64,000 nucleotides of DNA. Source: Taenia hydatigena. Taxonomy: Eukaryota > Platyhelminthes > Cestoda > Cyclophyllidea > Taeniidae. Each line of letters starts with the position of its first letter. Positions within the stretch are counted from its first letter, which is position 1. Positions 25,055 to 35,507 of this stretch are shown one piece after another. A program made the translations under genes and the position numbers. The notes beneath the pieces are model-generated. The model did no database searches. It was given only the letters and a program-made list of their open reading frames with translations, and was not told the origin of the DNA. The DNA lies in the NCBI GenBank assembly GCA_036345935.2, contig JADWOT020000010.1:8503576-8567575 (forward strand). Reading direction: 5' to 3'.

Positions 25055-26180
25055 CTCTCCTGTCTTCATCTAACAAATTTTCACAAGTTTTATCGTTTTA
25101 GCCAACCTGCGGAGAGTTGGACATCCATGCAGCAACAGCTTGACCGGCAAGGCAGGAATGGTATGATTAGCCGATTATCCAGTCAGCCGGCTGGATAGCC
25201 AGGATGCCAGACAAACATCCGTGTAAGCAAGCCAGTGGGATGAAATTCAGCCTAGAACGGTTGATTGCAATTGCTTTACATTGCAGCACATCCCACTGCA
25301 ATACATGTTCAGAAATTAATTTATGGGTGACGAAACAAACTACATGGGAGAATAATTTGTAGTTACCATTCTGATGGTGACGGGAAATGCAAACAAATTG
25401 TACAAATTAAGAGCACTGGATATGAATGTTCATAGTAAATTGAAGTAGCATGCATCAAGCAACTCGGCGCCTCGTTGAAGTGGAACCAAGTAGATAATTC
25501 GTTCTTTGCATTTCGGGATAAATTTATGAGCATATTTTTCTAATAACCAAGATATTGCTCGCTCTGCTTACAAACGAATGATACCAGACACGACTTCTTC
25601 CTGATGACAGGGACTACCCCAAAATGCACCACTCAGTGTGCATTTCCCAATTCCACTCGCATGATATCCACTGGTTTGCATTCGATGCAACTGCAGCCAA
25701 CATCACAATGACTGTGCAGGTAGACAACTTCCAGGGAATCTCTGACTGTGCTTACCGGCAATACCTGTTCAAAATCAAACCACACGCTCGGATGATCAAT
25801 GTACTCCTTTAAAATTGATTCCTATAACTCGCATTTAGGAATTGCATGAGAGCCGTCTCGCATCATTTCACTTACGATTGTCCACGACACCTGAAATGCA
25901 TTATTCCTGCTGGAACTGGCAGATCATCAACATCCTTAGATGCCCTCAACATTGGATCATTTCCGTTCTTACTGGACTGTATGCATTCCTGCCTACACAA
26001 CCAAAAATAGGAGCAGTGAAAAAGGGCAAATAAGAAAATGAAAGGATTGGAAAATGCAAGTGCCGGAGGAAAGGGATGCCCGTTTAACACGTGAAGCATT
26101 GCAGGGTAGCAATCATCCCCTACACGACCTATCTGTGTGTTATGTGTGATGGCCATTGCGCACCAAAATAAATCTTCATT
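25055..26180 (-). repeat. 1.1 kb inverted repeat arm, partner at 17920-19050
   Basis: Reverse-complement copy of the 17.9-19.05 kb segment. Small ORFs in the two arms (25624-25812 + and 18305-18493 -) translate to related peptides only because the DNA is duplicated. Confidence 0.75.
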
Positions 26181-26234
26181 CATTTACCAAACTTGACTGC
26201 ACCTTCTCTTCCATTTCATTTGTCACAAATCCAA

Positions 26235-26830
26235 TATTGGCTTCTCCTAACTACTGTTGTAATGGTAGGCGACTTACGTGTGAACAATGGCTGGCTGGAG
26301 AAATGCGCAATCGTATTTCTGCGTCTAAGAACCGCAAGTAGCAGAAGCTCAGTAGCTTGCACTGACTAACACTGCGGGACCTAAGGAAAACATAGTAGTA
26401 AACATGCATTGAAATGAGCAAAGACAAGTGTTGGTTGTCTCTCCTCAACCGATAAAACAAACGTTGAACATCGCAGTAAAATTGTCATTTCACATTCACT
26501 ACGCATTTTCGGTTTCAGACTGCTGAACGTGGTGAACCACTGACTGTCTCACAACGGCGAGCATTTCAAATGGTACAATTTCTGCTAGAATTTAGGGATT
26601 ATATACAACATTTCCACCTCCTTCTCCTTCTCCTTTACCTCCTCATTCTCGCGACAAACGGTGTTTCTCTGTCAAAGGAATCGGTTGGACTGAGAATCTT
26701 GAGCAGGCAATTTAGCATTAACTTGCATTTATTTTGAAGTGAACTCTCACACCCGGTGTGACTAAAGCCAAATATCATCAGAATTGATGCCAACGGTGTG
26801 CAAAAATTTATGCGGCATTAAAACGTGCAG
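26235..26830 (+). repeat. Dispersed repeat, copy 3 of 3
   Basis: Starts at CTAACTACTGTTGTAATGG and follows the 1.58-2.15 kb copy through AGCAGAAGCTCAGTAGCTTGC, the TTTCAAATGGTACAATTTCTGC motif and a pyrimidine-rich run near 26610. It lacks the GT-rich 5' part of copy 1. Confidence 0.7.
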
Positions 26831-27882
26831 CCATCAATTCTACCTCGCGGTAATCAAATATGGGCGTTGAACCCTTACAACACTAACAAATAACTCAATT
26901 CTTGATAAGGAGCATGTAAATTAAAGGCAGTCAAGGCACAACGAAAACAATGTAAATGTAAAGATCAACTGGTGAGCATGACCAGAATCCAGCATGATTG
27001 GTCATAGCATCTGTGTGCTCAAACGTATTCTGGGCATGCCTGACTGCCCAAAGAACACTTTCTTGAGGAAGCCAGCAACTCCAGATAATGTTTCTGCTTC
27101 CGTTATTCACAAGTACCTATCGTCGAGGGATATTTTTGTACAGCATATGCAGTCGCAGCTTGGTTTAGTCTCTTTAAGGTGCATGGTAACCCTCTCGTGC
27201 CACCTCCTGCACTGGTAATCTGCCAGCCTGGCATCACCTGTGCATTTTGTGCTTGTCCTCTTACTTCCACCAGCACAGACACAGCACACAAAAATGGCTG
27301 TGGTGAATACTCTGTCTAGTCATTAATTTCTCGACTACGGAATGTCACTAATGAATACGTGTAACTAGAACGACCAAGAAACCACAGCTGCGTCACTAAG
27401 TCCACATGGGTGCGACCTGAAGAGAGTTAACAAGGTGAAAAGTAAAATAATAAAATCGTGAATCTCCTAAAATTAATTTGGTTTGTTTTTCACTAAAAAA
27501 CAGCAGTTAAGTGCTGTGCTACAAAGAAGTTTTTTGTGTGCGTCAATGGCCTGGGTCCCATGGGCACTCCAACTAAATATTTAGAGTCCAAATATTTCTC
27601 GGCGAATGGGCTTGTGGAACAATGTGCATTCGTTAACAAACAAATATTAGTTTGTGCGTACGTCTGCTACTAGCTTAATGAATAGAAGATACTGACGAGC
27701 GGATGATGGAGACGCTCTCATCGTGCTTTCGAATCTTACTCTAATTTAATCCTCAACACATTTAATCGTGTCGGCTACCGATAATTTGACTGTGACACTG
27801 ATCTAGACCTGAGATCGACTACTAAACTATTTTCTCGAAAGCCAACGCAGTCGTCGGCCACCATCGAGATCCGTGATACATC

Positions 27883-28009
27883 ATGGATGCCACAATGAAA
27901 ATTGAAAGCCCCATTCTTCTGCGAAAGAAAGCTTTCGCACGACTGCAGGCATCTTCACCATCGTCCTCAGTACAACTAGTCGCACAACCCAATCAAATGC
28001 AAAAATACG
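27883..28009 (+). CDS. Candidate leading exon, unknown protein
   Basis: ATG at 27883 opens a 42-codon frame with ordinary amino-acid content (start MDATMKIESPILLRKKAFAR, then a serine-rich stretch), ending in phase 1 at TACG|GTGCGT. The next acceptor (TTTTTTTGTGTTAG|AG at 28129) is also phase 1 and would join it in frame to the hydrophobic exon at 28130-28201. That would make the hydrophobic stretch an internal signal anchor. The alternative is that 28132 is a separate start. No homologue is recognised. Confidence 0.35.
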
Positions 28010-28080
28010 GTGCGTAAAATAAACGGTTCATTTTGTAGGACAAGGCCAGGCTGTCTCATAGGCTGATGCGGTTTTCTATC

Positions 28081-28087
28081 TTATAAG
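28081..28087 (+). promoter_or_regulatory. TATA element before orphan signal exon
   Basis: TTATAAG ends 44 bases before the ATG at 28132, the same spacing as in the two FnIII antigen genes of this window. It favours a transcription start between this element and 28132 rather than use of the exon at 27883. Confidence 0.45.
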
Positions 28088-28129
28088 TTCACCATGGATA
28101 AGAGGTGAATGGGACTTTTTTTGTGTTAG

Positions 28130-28201
28130 AGATGTTGCGCCATTTATGCCTCCTCTTGCTGGCAACCATCACCTTCGATGATGAATCCACACTGGCAACC
28201 G
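28130..28201 (+). CDS. Orphan signal-peptide exon, antigen-gene layout
   Basis: ATG at 28132 gives MLRHLCLLLLATITFDDEST and ends in phase 1 at ACCG|GTAAGA, a strong donor. The length, hydrophobic core, phase and TATA spacing match exon 1 of the two FnIII antigen genes at 5504 and 32623. No FnIII exon could be found in the next 1.3 kb on the + strand. It may be the start of an unrecognised secreted protein, or what is left of a duplicated antigen gene whose body was lost before the inverted repeat at 29530. The acceptor-like TTTTTTTGTGTTAG just before it also allows splicing from 28009. Confidence 0.45.
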
Positions 28202-29529
28202 GTAAGATCTTCACATCCTACTGCTCTGCTCTGATCTGTGTACGTGGAATACCACTTGGCAAGCAATGGCATTTGTTTCTTGGCTAATTGGTGGTACTGA
28301 CTTAACTATTTTCTATTAATTTGTTGTCACATCATATCATGGTAAAACCACATTGACATGGCTAGGCTCACCCATTTTTGCTTCCATATCCCAACCTTCC
28401 TGTTGACATTAAAAGCGTCTGTCTAGATTTTGATTAATTGCACTTTAAGTGTGGTGATGGTCACCCTAATGCCAGTGTCAATCGGGCCCTGTCTGGTGTG
28501 CCTGATTGAGTCGACCCGATATTGGCTCAGGTCCAGAATTCATTCGCCTTGCACTCACATTTGCGTCGTGTCCCACACCATAGTTCTCGAGTCTGCCTAG
28601 TGTTTATCTGGTTGGCTTAACGATATAACTCAGACAACCCTTCCACTCTTACCACCTTGTTCGGATGTCGACCGAATGCAAGACTTTCCCTCTTTCTTTG
28701 GAAAACCAAGACTACACTGCTTGTTAATTAATCTTGATAAAGCATGTCCGTTAACAAAATGTGTTTATTCTGCCGGTTAAGCTCACCGAAATGTGAGACA
28801 TTTAAAGCACCGGTTGAAGAGTGAGGTCATCAGGTAAACACGCGGCAATGGCACGATAAGCTCTAGTCACAATGGCAAGCGAACTATAGCAAGTGCTTTA
28901 GACATTAGAGCAGTGTGCACAACATGCTCAATGCAGCTTCTACGTGTGCTTGACATTTCAGATAACAGCTCTGTGATGTCTGCGATCTCGAGGTATATTT
29001 CCATTTCCACTTTCTAGGCATATCAATCATCGTAGTGAGTCGCTCAACCTTTTAAAGGTTGTACCCCTTTTCATTCTCTTCCAAAACACTGAAGGCATCC
29101 TTTGTCCCCTTTGCCGCAACCCTTAAGCTATCCCCTCATTATAGGCGCAAACGCCGCATTCCATGCCTTCATCCACAAGTCTGTACCCACTCACACTCAC
29201 GGGACACACACTAATGCATGCGACGAAATCTTTGTCCCTTGGTTAACCATTGTTCACTCAACTTGAGAGGTCAATACTGTGACTGGGTTATTTTGAAGAA
29301 GTGGCAGGTAACTTTTGTTTGTTTTGTTCTGCCTACCAAGTAAAGTGGTTGTGGTCGTTACCAAATCTCTCTACCTCAAATTGTCCCCATAATAATCTTC
29401 TCCTCTTGTCTCCCACTTGATGCGATATTCTCCCAGTTGTCAAATGGCTTTGATCAAACCCATGTTGTTTGCTTTTGCTCGTGAGCACATTGATTGGACT
29501 GTCACCGCCTTAACACTGCAGCTGCCACT
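28202..29529. other. No gene recognised
   Basis: Only exon-like scraps are seen, for example an LRR-like LLRVLDISDNS stretch near 28938-28975 and an open stretch at 29437-29560 that runs into the inverted repeat. Neither has support beyond a short open frame. Confidence 0.4.
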
Positions 29530-30658
29530 GCCAAGCAGGCGATTTTACACTGACGGTCAGCAGATCGTGAATAAAACACTTGTAGTAGACTTGGGTGTAA
29601 TTGTTACCCTGTGATAGCCACAAACCTCAAGCCTCACGTTTCGTCGACGTGTCGATTAATCTTTTACAATCCCTAGCATAGAAAGGAAAAACAAAGATCA
29701 TGCTCTAAAGGCGCTCCAAATTTATTCCTCCCACTGCAGACGGTGTGGCGGGCTCAGATTGACCTCCTTCTGCTAACGTGATGGCGCATAATTATTCGAA
29801 TCACGAATATCTTGGACATTCTCCATCCATTCAGGGATCAAACTAGTATGCAGTATAGTCCTCAGTTCGCGTTTGGCTGTAAAAATGAGCCCGCTTCTTC
29901 TCGCATGAAAGGCCAAATGAACAACTCTACTATGTGGAATGGTTTCATTCTACTAACTATCCACTTAATCCAATCTTGTTTGGCCCAATTAATTAAAATT
30001 TATTGCGAAAAGCAGGCTTCAAAATAGAGTATATTATAAGAGGATTCGCATCGCGAAATGATTCCTGTTCACATTGTGCATTAGTATAATGAAACTGACA
30101 ATTGGAAGCGTTTATTTGACTGTTATTAGTTGAGAGTTCGGTGAGTTTTGACTCCATTCGCACACAATGTCTGATTTGAGGAATTCCGCGACTGCCTACT
30201 TTCCAATGAGTGAAGCGTACTTCATGCGCTTTAGTTGCATCACATGCCAACTAATGAGAAGTTGTTCTGCAGCAGAACCGCATCAATTCAAACCAAATTT
30301 TGCAGTTAAGGCATGGTTGATGGCACCATTTTGCGTCATAGCGGATCCAACATTTCATTAATCCAACCTGGCGACGATCCGGTGTCTGCAAGGTAATCTT
30401 ACCTGTACAATCTTAAGAGGTCCATAGTAGGCATGAGCCACTGTTTCGGCTTTGAATTGCAAATATAGTTTTCGACCAACGACTTCGGCATTTTAAGATT
30501 CCTCACCCCCATTTCTAGTCCAATTAAAGGTCACGGAGAACCAGGCACTTTCAGACTGGGAATGGACAATCGTGTGTCCATGCTAGTTCACAAGACTGGG
30601 TTAAGGTTTGGTTTTTCTGATGAACTGGATCAACGTATACCAACAGCAGTTAGAATCG
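29530..30658 (+). repeat. 1,129-base inverted repeat, left arm
   Basis: Bases 29530-30658 equal the reverse complement of 35508-36636, with the same length and an estimated 97-99% identity; scattered single-base differences are visible. Identity stops sharply at GCCAAGCAGG on the outside and TTAGAATCG on the inside. The arms enclose 4.85 kb with the EG95-like gene. The ORFs inside (29812-30027, 30167-30361 and others) occur in both arms and look like by-products. On the - strand a 30-codon tract at 30403-30492 ending in HAYYGPLKIVQ and the donor CAG|GTAAGA looks like an exon or an old retroelement piece. Confidence 0.9.
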
Positions 30659-31376
30659 GCAACCTACTTCAAGCAAATGATAGGCAGATTTTGTGTGACG
30701 CAGCGAATTTAGAAAAAAAAATCGATTTAGTCCATGTCATATGAATCTGGAATTTCTTAAACTAAGGTACAGATAAGGAATGCTGAGTTCCCTATACGCC
30801 CCTATGATGTGGTGACTGTATTCCAACTATGGCTGCTTAATTGTTTGATTGTATCAATTCCGCATTCCTAATATGCATTAAATATTAAGCGAATTTCAAA
30901 TAAAGTGCAGCAGCAATGCTAAAACCACGAACAAAATAAGGGAATTCGTGGACCACAGTGCATGCTAACATGCTAAATATTGAGGTAGCCAATCAGTGCA
31001 CTGGATGTTCTGGACAAACTTTCGAATGTGACGTGAGAAATATTTTATCATTTCCGCTGTGCGACCCAAAATAGACCTGAACGATTTTATGGTGCCTGAG
31101 AGAGTTTCTTCTCTTGCGATAAGCGTTGGACGTCAGAATGACAATTGCGTTAGAAAGAGCGCCGTCTGAATTCTTCTTGTTAGTGTACTCCAAACATTAT
31201 TCATCATGCCCAGTAACTGCGCGTTCAGTTTAGACACACTGCCGCTGATTTGTTAGCAGAACTGAACTTGTGTCCCAATTTTGCTTCCCTTTTGCGCGGA
31301 ATGCAGATCTTTGAAAATGTAAGATTTTGAAGTATAGCGCATTTGCTCTAATTCGAAGCACAGCGCAAACTCATTT
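30659..31376. other. 3' flank of the EG95-like gene
   Basis: Between the left inverted arm and the last exon I see no other gene. AT-rich, without a clear AATAAA on the - strand close to the stop at 31377. Confidence 0.4.
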
Positions 31377-32623
31377 TTAAGTTAGCGGAAACGGTACACA
31401 TAAGAGAATGAAGTAGACATAGCAAAAGTTTATATTTTTAATGGCTATCAAGTCGGCGAGGTTGTACTGGAAATAATTAAACACGAATAAGTAGCACTGC
31501 TTCATTGCATGGGCGATGAAAGCCTATGTTAAAAAAAGAAGTCTGGTAACTTTGCATAATGTGCCATGAAGTTAAGCATGCCCAAACTGCTAGTCTGCAC
31601 TTACGCAAGTAAGTTCAGGTAAGCCTCATTGTCCTGTCGGATGGAAGGGGCCCTTAGGCAGGTTCGCCTGTCGCCATAACACTTTCTTCTCCTATGTGCA
31701 AAATAACATGTCATCCTTCAGTATGGTTGAGCACATTACTATCATACTTGCCAGCTCACCAGGGGTAGAGTTTTAACGAATCCATCGTATATGTCAGTAA
31801 TGGTCTCAGTTGTCAATACGTCTAAAAACACTTTGTGTCGTGCGTTGGCCTTCAACTCGTCAAGAGTGATATTTCCCCGTAAATAATCGACTACTTCACT
31901 CTTAAATGAGGAAGGGTGAGGAGTTGAAACCGCAGTCAGTCCAATCTGCTCTGCGTAGTCTTCTCCCAACGCTTGCACATCCCAAATTAGACTAATGCTG
32001 TGTGGCTCGACAGGACCCCATTGGAAGTGGTCTGGAAGCGGTTCCTCTACTTCTATTGCCTCTTCTGCAAAGCAGGAAGGATACGTTTAGCTTGGTAGAA
32101 ATGTTGCATGTAAACAGGATCACTTAGAGACAGGAACACAGAAGTCTTTTTTCCCATAATAGCAGTAGTAGAATTAAGAAATATAACTACTCATTATTCG
32201 TCTTTGAATCGCAGCAATCAGCCTATAACATTCAGGTTTGAATTATACTGAAAGCCCGTAGTGAGAAATGCACTAAGCATTTGAATGGAATGCAGCAAAG
32301 TTAAGAATTTGGCCTCAACCGATGTTCAGTCAACACATCTATTTCGTGTGGCATGTCAGTCATTCGCTAGCAAATACCACTGCCACCCATCGATCTGTAT
32401 ACAGTGGGTGGAAAATGAGGAATGAAAATTAAGTGAACGCAGACAGTGAGAAGTGACTGCCCCTAGCGTGTTGCTTAAGGATAACGGAAGCAACTATTTA
32501 GTGTGAGTAATGCACAAGTGCTGATCAGTGTAAACCAGTGGAATACAACTCACCACCCAGTCCCATGTGGCTCTCCTCCAAGAGCGAAATTATCAACAGC
32601 ATAAGGTACAAAGAAAACGACAT
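31377..32623 (-). CDS. EG95-like oncosphere antigen
   Basis: Three exons on the - strand. Exon 1 (32623-32554) encodes a signal peptide, MSFSLYLMLLIISLLEESH, then MGLG, and ends in phase 1 at G|GTGAGT. Exon 2 (32064-31760) begins TTTGCAG|AA in phase 1 and encodes one FnIII domain: PLPDHFQWGPV, a B strand SISLIWDVQALG, ITLDELKANARHKVFLDV as E-F region, and an NIT glycosylation sequon. Donor choices are CTG|GTGAGC at 31760 or CAA|GTATGA at 31748, both phase 0. Exon 3 (31466-31377, after TATTTCCAG; alternative start 31523) ends in a hydrophobic tail, CYVYFILLCVPFPLT. The product would be about 154 residues, close to the 156 of EG95. EG95 proteins are oncosphere surface antigens and the basis of hydatid vaccines. 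Exons 1 and 2 are firm; exon 3 is inferred from phase, length and hydrophobicity. Confidence 0.8.
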
Positions 32624-32663
32624 CGTATAACAAGGAATTGGTTTGCAGTCGAAATCACGGGGC

Positions 32664-32670
32664 ATTTATA
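32664..32670 (-). promoter_or_regulatory. TATA box of the EG95-like gene
   Basis: TATAAAT on the - strand begins 47 bases before the ATG at 32623. Position and sequence parallel the TATA elements of the two other signal exons. Confidence 0.65.
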
Positions 32671-32699
32671 AGAATGGGCACCATAATAACAGCCTATCA

Positions 32700-33993
32700 A
32701 ATGTGCGTCCTTGAACTACAAGGCGACTCCTCAATGCACAGAGTAGCTGATTGCTAAATGGTGCGTCGCTTTGTGTTTGTGAATTAGTGGTCTGCTGTCA
32801 CATGGGTTATCATCAAGGTACGCGGGCGCAAAGGCTGGAATAACGTACAAGGCCTAATCACGCCATCGATCTCAAGTTGTCTTTCGTGCCAACAGTAAGT
32901 GAGGTGCTGTGATTAGGCAGCTTTGAGGTATAAAGCCGGATGAGAGACTTTACCTTACAGTCAAACATCTCTGCAGTCCTAATTAGGGAGTGTGACTGCG
33001 TTTTTGGCTCCATTAGTACGTCTAACAAGATCCCATATTATTACGTGAAGAAAATGATGCCTAGATGAGAGAAGGCAATGAGGCAATGCTTGAAATGGAG
33101 GAGTTTCAATAAAACTTGCGATTTTGGATCCATATACGTCACAGACCCTTAGTCGTCCATAGTGTAATCCAGACAATGAAAATATATGCGCAGAAATGAG
33201 AGTAGCTTGACAATACACATAGAGGTAATTCGAATGGGACTATCAACAGTTGACAATCGCCCATAGAAGTCAGCCTCGATTAACGGGGGAGTGCGCCTCA
33301 TTTTACCTTAATTGCTGAACCATTATGCCAATCTGAAACGCACTTCAACGCGCTTCGATTCTGTAGCATGAATAGCCCTCCACAACAGACGCTCATTATT
33401 GTTGGGAAAAAATATAGCCTTTCCATTCCTCTTTGTTACGATTTCAATGCATGGTAGCATGATATATGCCATGGGTTGAAATCAAGCGAAACCACACGAC
33501 TTATCAACATGTGCCTGGCCCTTGAGATTCTGCATGACAATAAAACATTTGATGTCCAAACATGTAAAGTAGGCGTATTCTTCAGTTACAGCAATCTAGT
33601 CCTATTTTATGGGATGCAGTGGTGGGATTATTGGAGAAAGAGAAATTGGCACAGTTAGGCCAAATCCCTCTCTAAGTGGACAATCTGCCCTATGCTGCCA
33701 ATTCTACGTGGCAAGAAGTGTGCTGGATTTCACGATAACCTGCTGCAGTTCTGTTTTCTATTACGTGTTACACTCACTGCAGAATTTCACCATTTACTTG
33801 CATCTTTGACCTCGCAGCAGCCTGTCAATGATGGGTACATATGTCACCCATGACATAACTTCTGTGCCATCAATCAGTGCAGAGGGCTAATCTTGACCGC
33901 GTTGATGGCATGTCATAGTCCTGTGTTCTATTACCAAACCTCTTACCCGTTGCACTGTATTTGAACATGATGTTGCGAGGTTCCAGTGAAAAT
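32700..33993. other. Upstream region of the EG95-like gene
   Basis: No further gene recognised on either strand. Presumably this holds the upstream promoter of the EG95-like gene; I see no named binding site I could support. Confidence 0.4.
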
Positions 33994-34289
33994 GAATCAA
34001 ATTTTATTTATTGCCGAATTCTCTACCAACTTTTTATAATGCGCTATTGTGCGCAAAGTTGAATGTTGTCATGCTGGAAAGTAAAGCTGTACGGATCCAT
34101 TTAAAATCCACACCAAACATGGACATACAAATAGCCCATCATTCCTCAAATCAAACTAAGTGTGGAATGCAGGTGTTCGGCGCACTCCACCTAAGCGTTT
34201 CAATCACGGTGCTAAATCAATCAGCCCAGTACCGAAAATTGTGTATCCATAGTCTAGCTAGACAGCTGCAATGTGTACATTTCCACTAA
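33994..34289 (+). pseudogene. FnIII-like relic a
   Basis: An open frame on the + strand reads LNVVMLESKAVRIHLKSTP, then an IQIAHHSS strand and MQVFGALHLSVSITVLNQSA, which follows the order of FnIII strands A-B, C and E-F. The segment ESKAVRIHLKS parallels ENKSCGIRLHWHK in relic b. There is no good acceptor (only GCGCAAAG before 34051), no signal exon and no core tryptophan. It is most easily read as a decayed exon of the EG95/45W family, opposite in direction to the intact gene. Confidence 0.4.
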
Positions 34290-34484
34290 TTTGACTCTTG
34301 AATTAGGCAAATTATTGTTCTTAGATAGTCTTGGAAAGAATTGACAGCCCAGGTGTGCTTCATTGATTTTCGCTAAAATTCTTCCCGTGACTCACCACAA
34401 CCACACTTCGCTGTTATGCTGCATATATGTTTAATCTATGCTATGTTGCGAATTTCGCACATCAATGATTTTTAAAATAAATCA

Positions 34485-34694
34485 CTGTTTGTGAGCTCTT
34501 ACTTCAACTCTTGCAATCCTACCGCATTTAATGTTCCTTTTGACATCAAAACAGTATTTGAAAATAAAAGTTGTGGGATACGCCTTCATTGGCACAAAAA
34601 ACATCATATTGACAAAATATCTATTAATATAACAAGAAATGACAGATTTATCCATTGTCGACGTCAAGATGCAAGAAGGCTAGCGCAACCCTGA
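34485..34694 (+). pseudogene. FnIII relic b (EG95-type, first half)
   Basis: The + strand frame gives FDIKTVFENKSCGIRLHWHK, then IDKISINIT and IHCRRQDAR, before a TGA at 34692. The GIRLxW core and the order of strands match the first half of the EG95 FnIII exon, but the second half is missing or out of frame. The - strand ORF at 34482-34667 is the shadow of this. Relic c, about 400 bases downstream, is a tandem duplicate. Confidence 0.5.
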
Positions 34695-34879
34695 ATCCTT
34701 TTGTTGACGCTAGTGCATGAAAGTGCCAAGTCAAATGAGTCCTTCGGATACATATACCTATAGCTGTTCCATGAATCAAGTCTGATAGCATGTGCTGCTT
34801 GCTCCCTGTCAATTTCACTTATGCTGGACCTACCATAAGCACAGCCCGCTAACATGCTGCGCATGACGTGGTTTTAATC

Positions 34880-35240
34880 ACTGCGCTGTTACGGACTTCT
34901 CACACCAAGTTTCGATTTGAATAAACTATTGTTCGTGAACTCTTGCCATGATCGCTATAGTCCTGCCCGTCTTTGGCGTTCTCCATGGCACTCGAACAAC
35001 GTTTAACCATGAAAGTGGTTGAACAAACGATGATGGGCGCAAAAAACATCATGATGACAAAATAACCACGGGCATTAGGGGAAATAACAGTTGTTAGCAT
35101 TTTCAGCGGAGCATTTTAATCAGTTTTTTAAGCTTGGCACATAGCTACATCGTTTCATTGATGCTAGTGCTCAAGAGTGTCTAGTTAACTGTGTCTCTTA
35201 AGTGAATACACATGTAGCTGTTCCGCGTTGACTGTCTGAA
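34880..35240 (+). pseudogene. FnIII relic c, tandem copy of relic b
   Basis: About 34880-35230 aligns with about 34445-34770, sharing GCGCAAAAAACATCATGATGAC against GGCACAAAAAACATCATATTGAC, the TGCTAGTGC motif and GTAGCTGTTCC. At the DNA level it is about 65-70% identical. In the frame of relic b it has a TGA in the B strand, so it is broken. Confidence 0.5.
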
Positions 35241-35507
35241 TGGCTGCAATCCTTTGCAAATTTGCATTTTATTAGTTTGTAACGTAGGTGCTATATTTTG
35301 GTTCAAGGTAGGTGGTTATATCAAAAATTCTGTGGATCCAAGCCCCATGCAATGCCAGCAAGCATAATCAGGAGGAAATTGCAGACCTCAGGCTGGAATT
35401 TCTGCACTACTTGTGATTGTTACGCTGGCATATCAGCATTATCTAAATGACCCACATTTAGGTGGCGTCAAAGTTGATGCATCCACGTCCACCTTCTTCT
35501 TTCTCCA

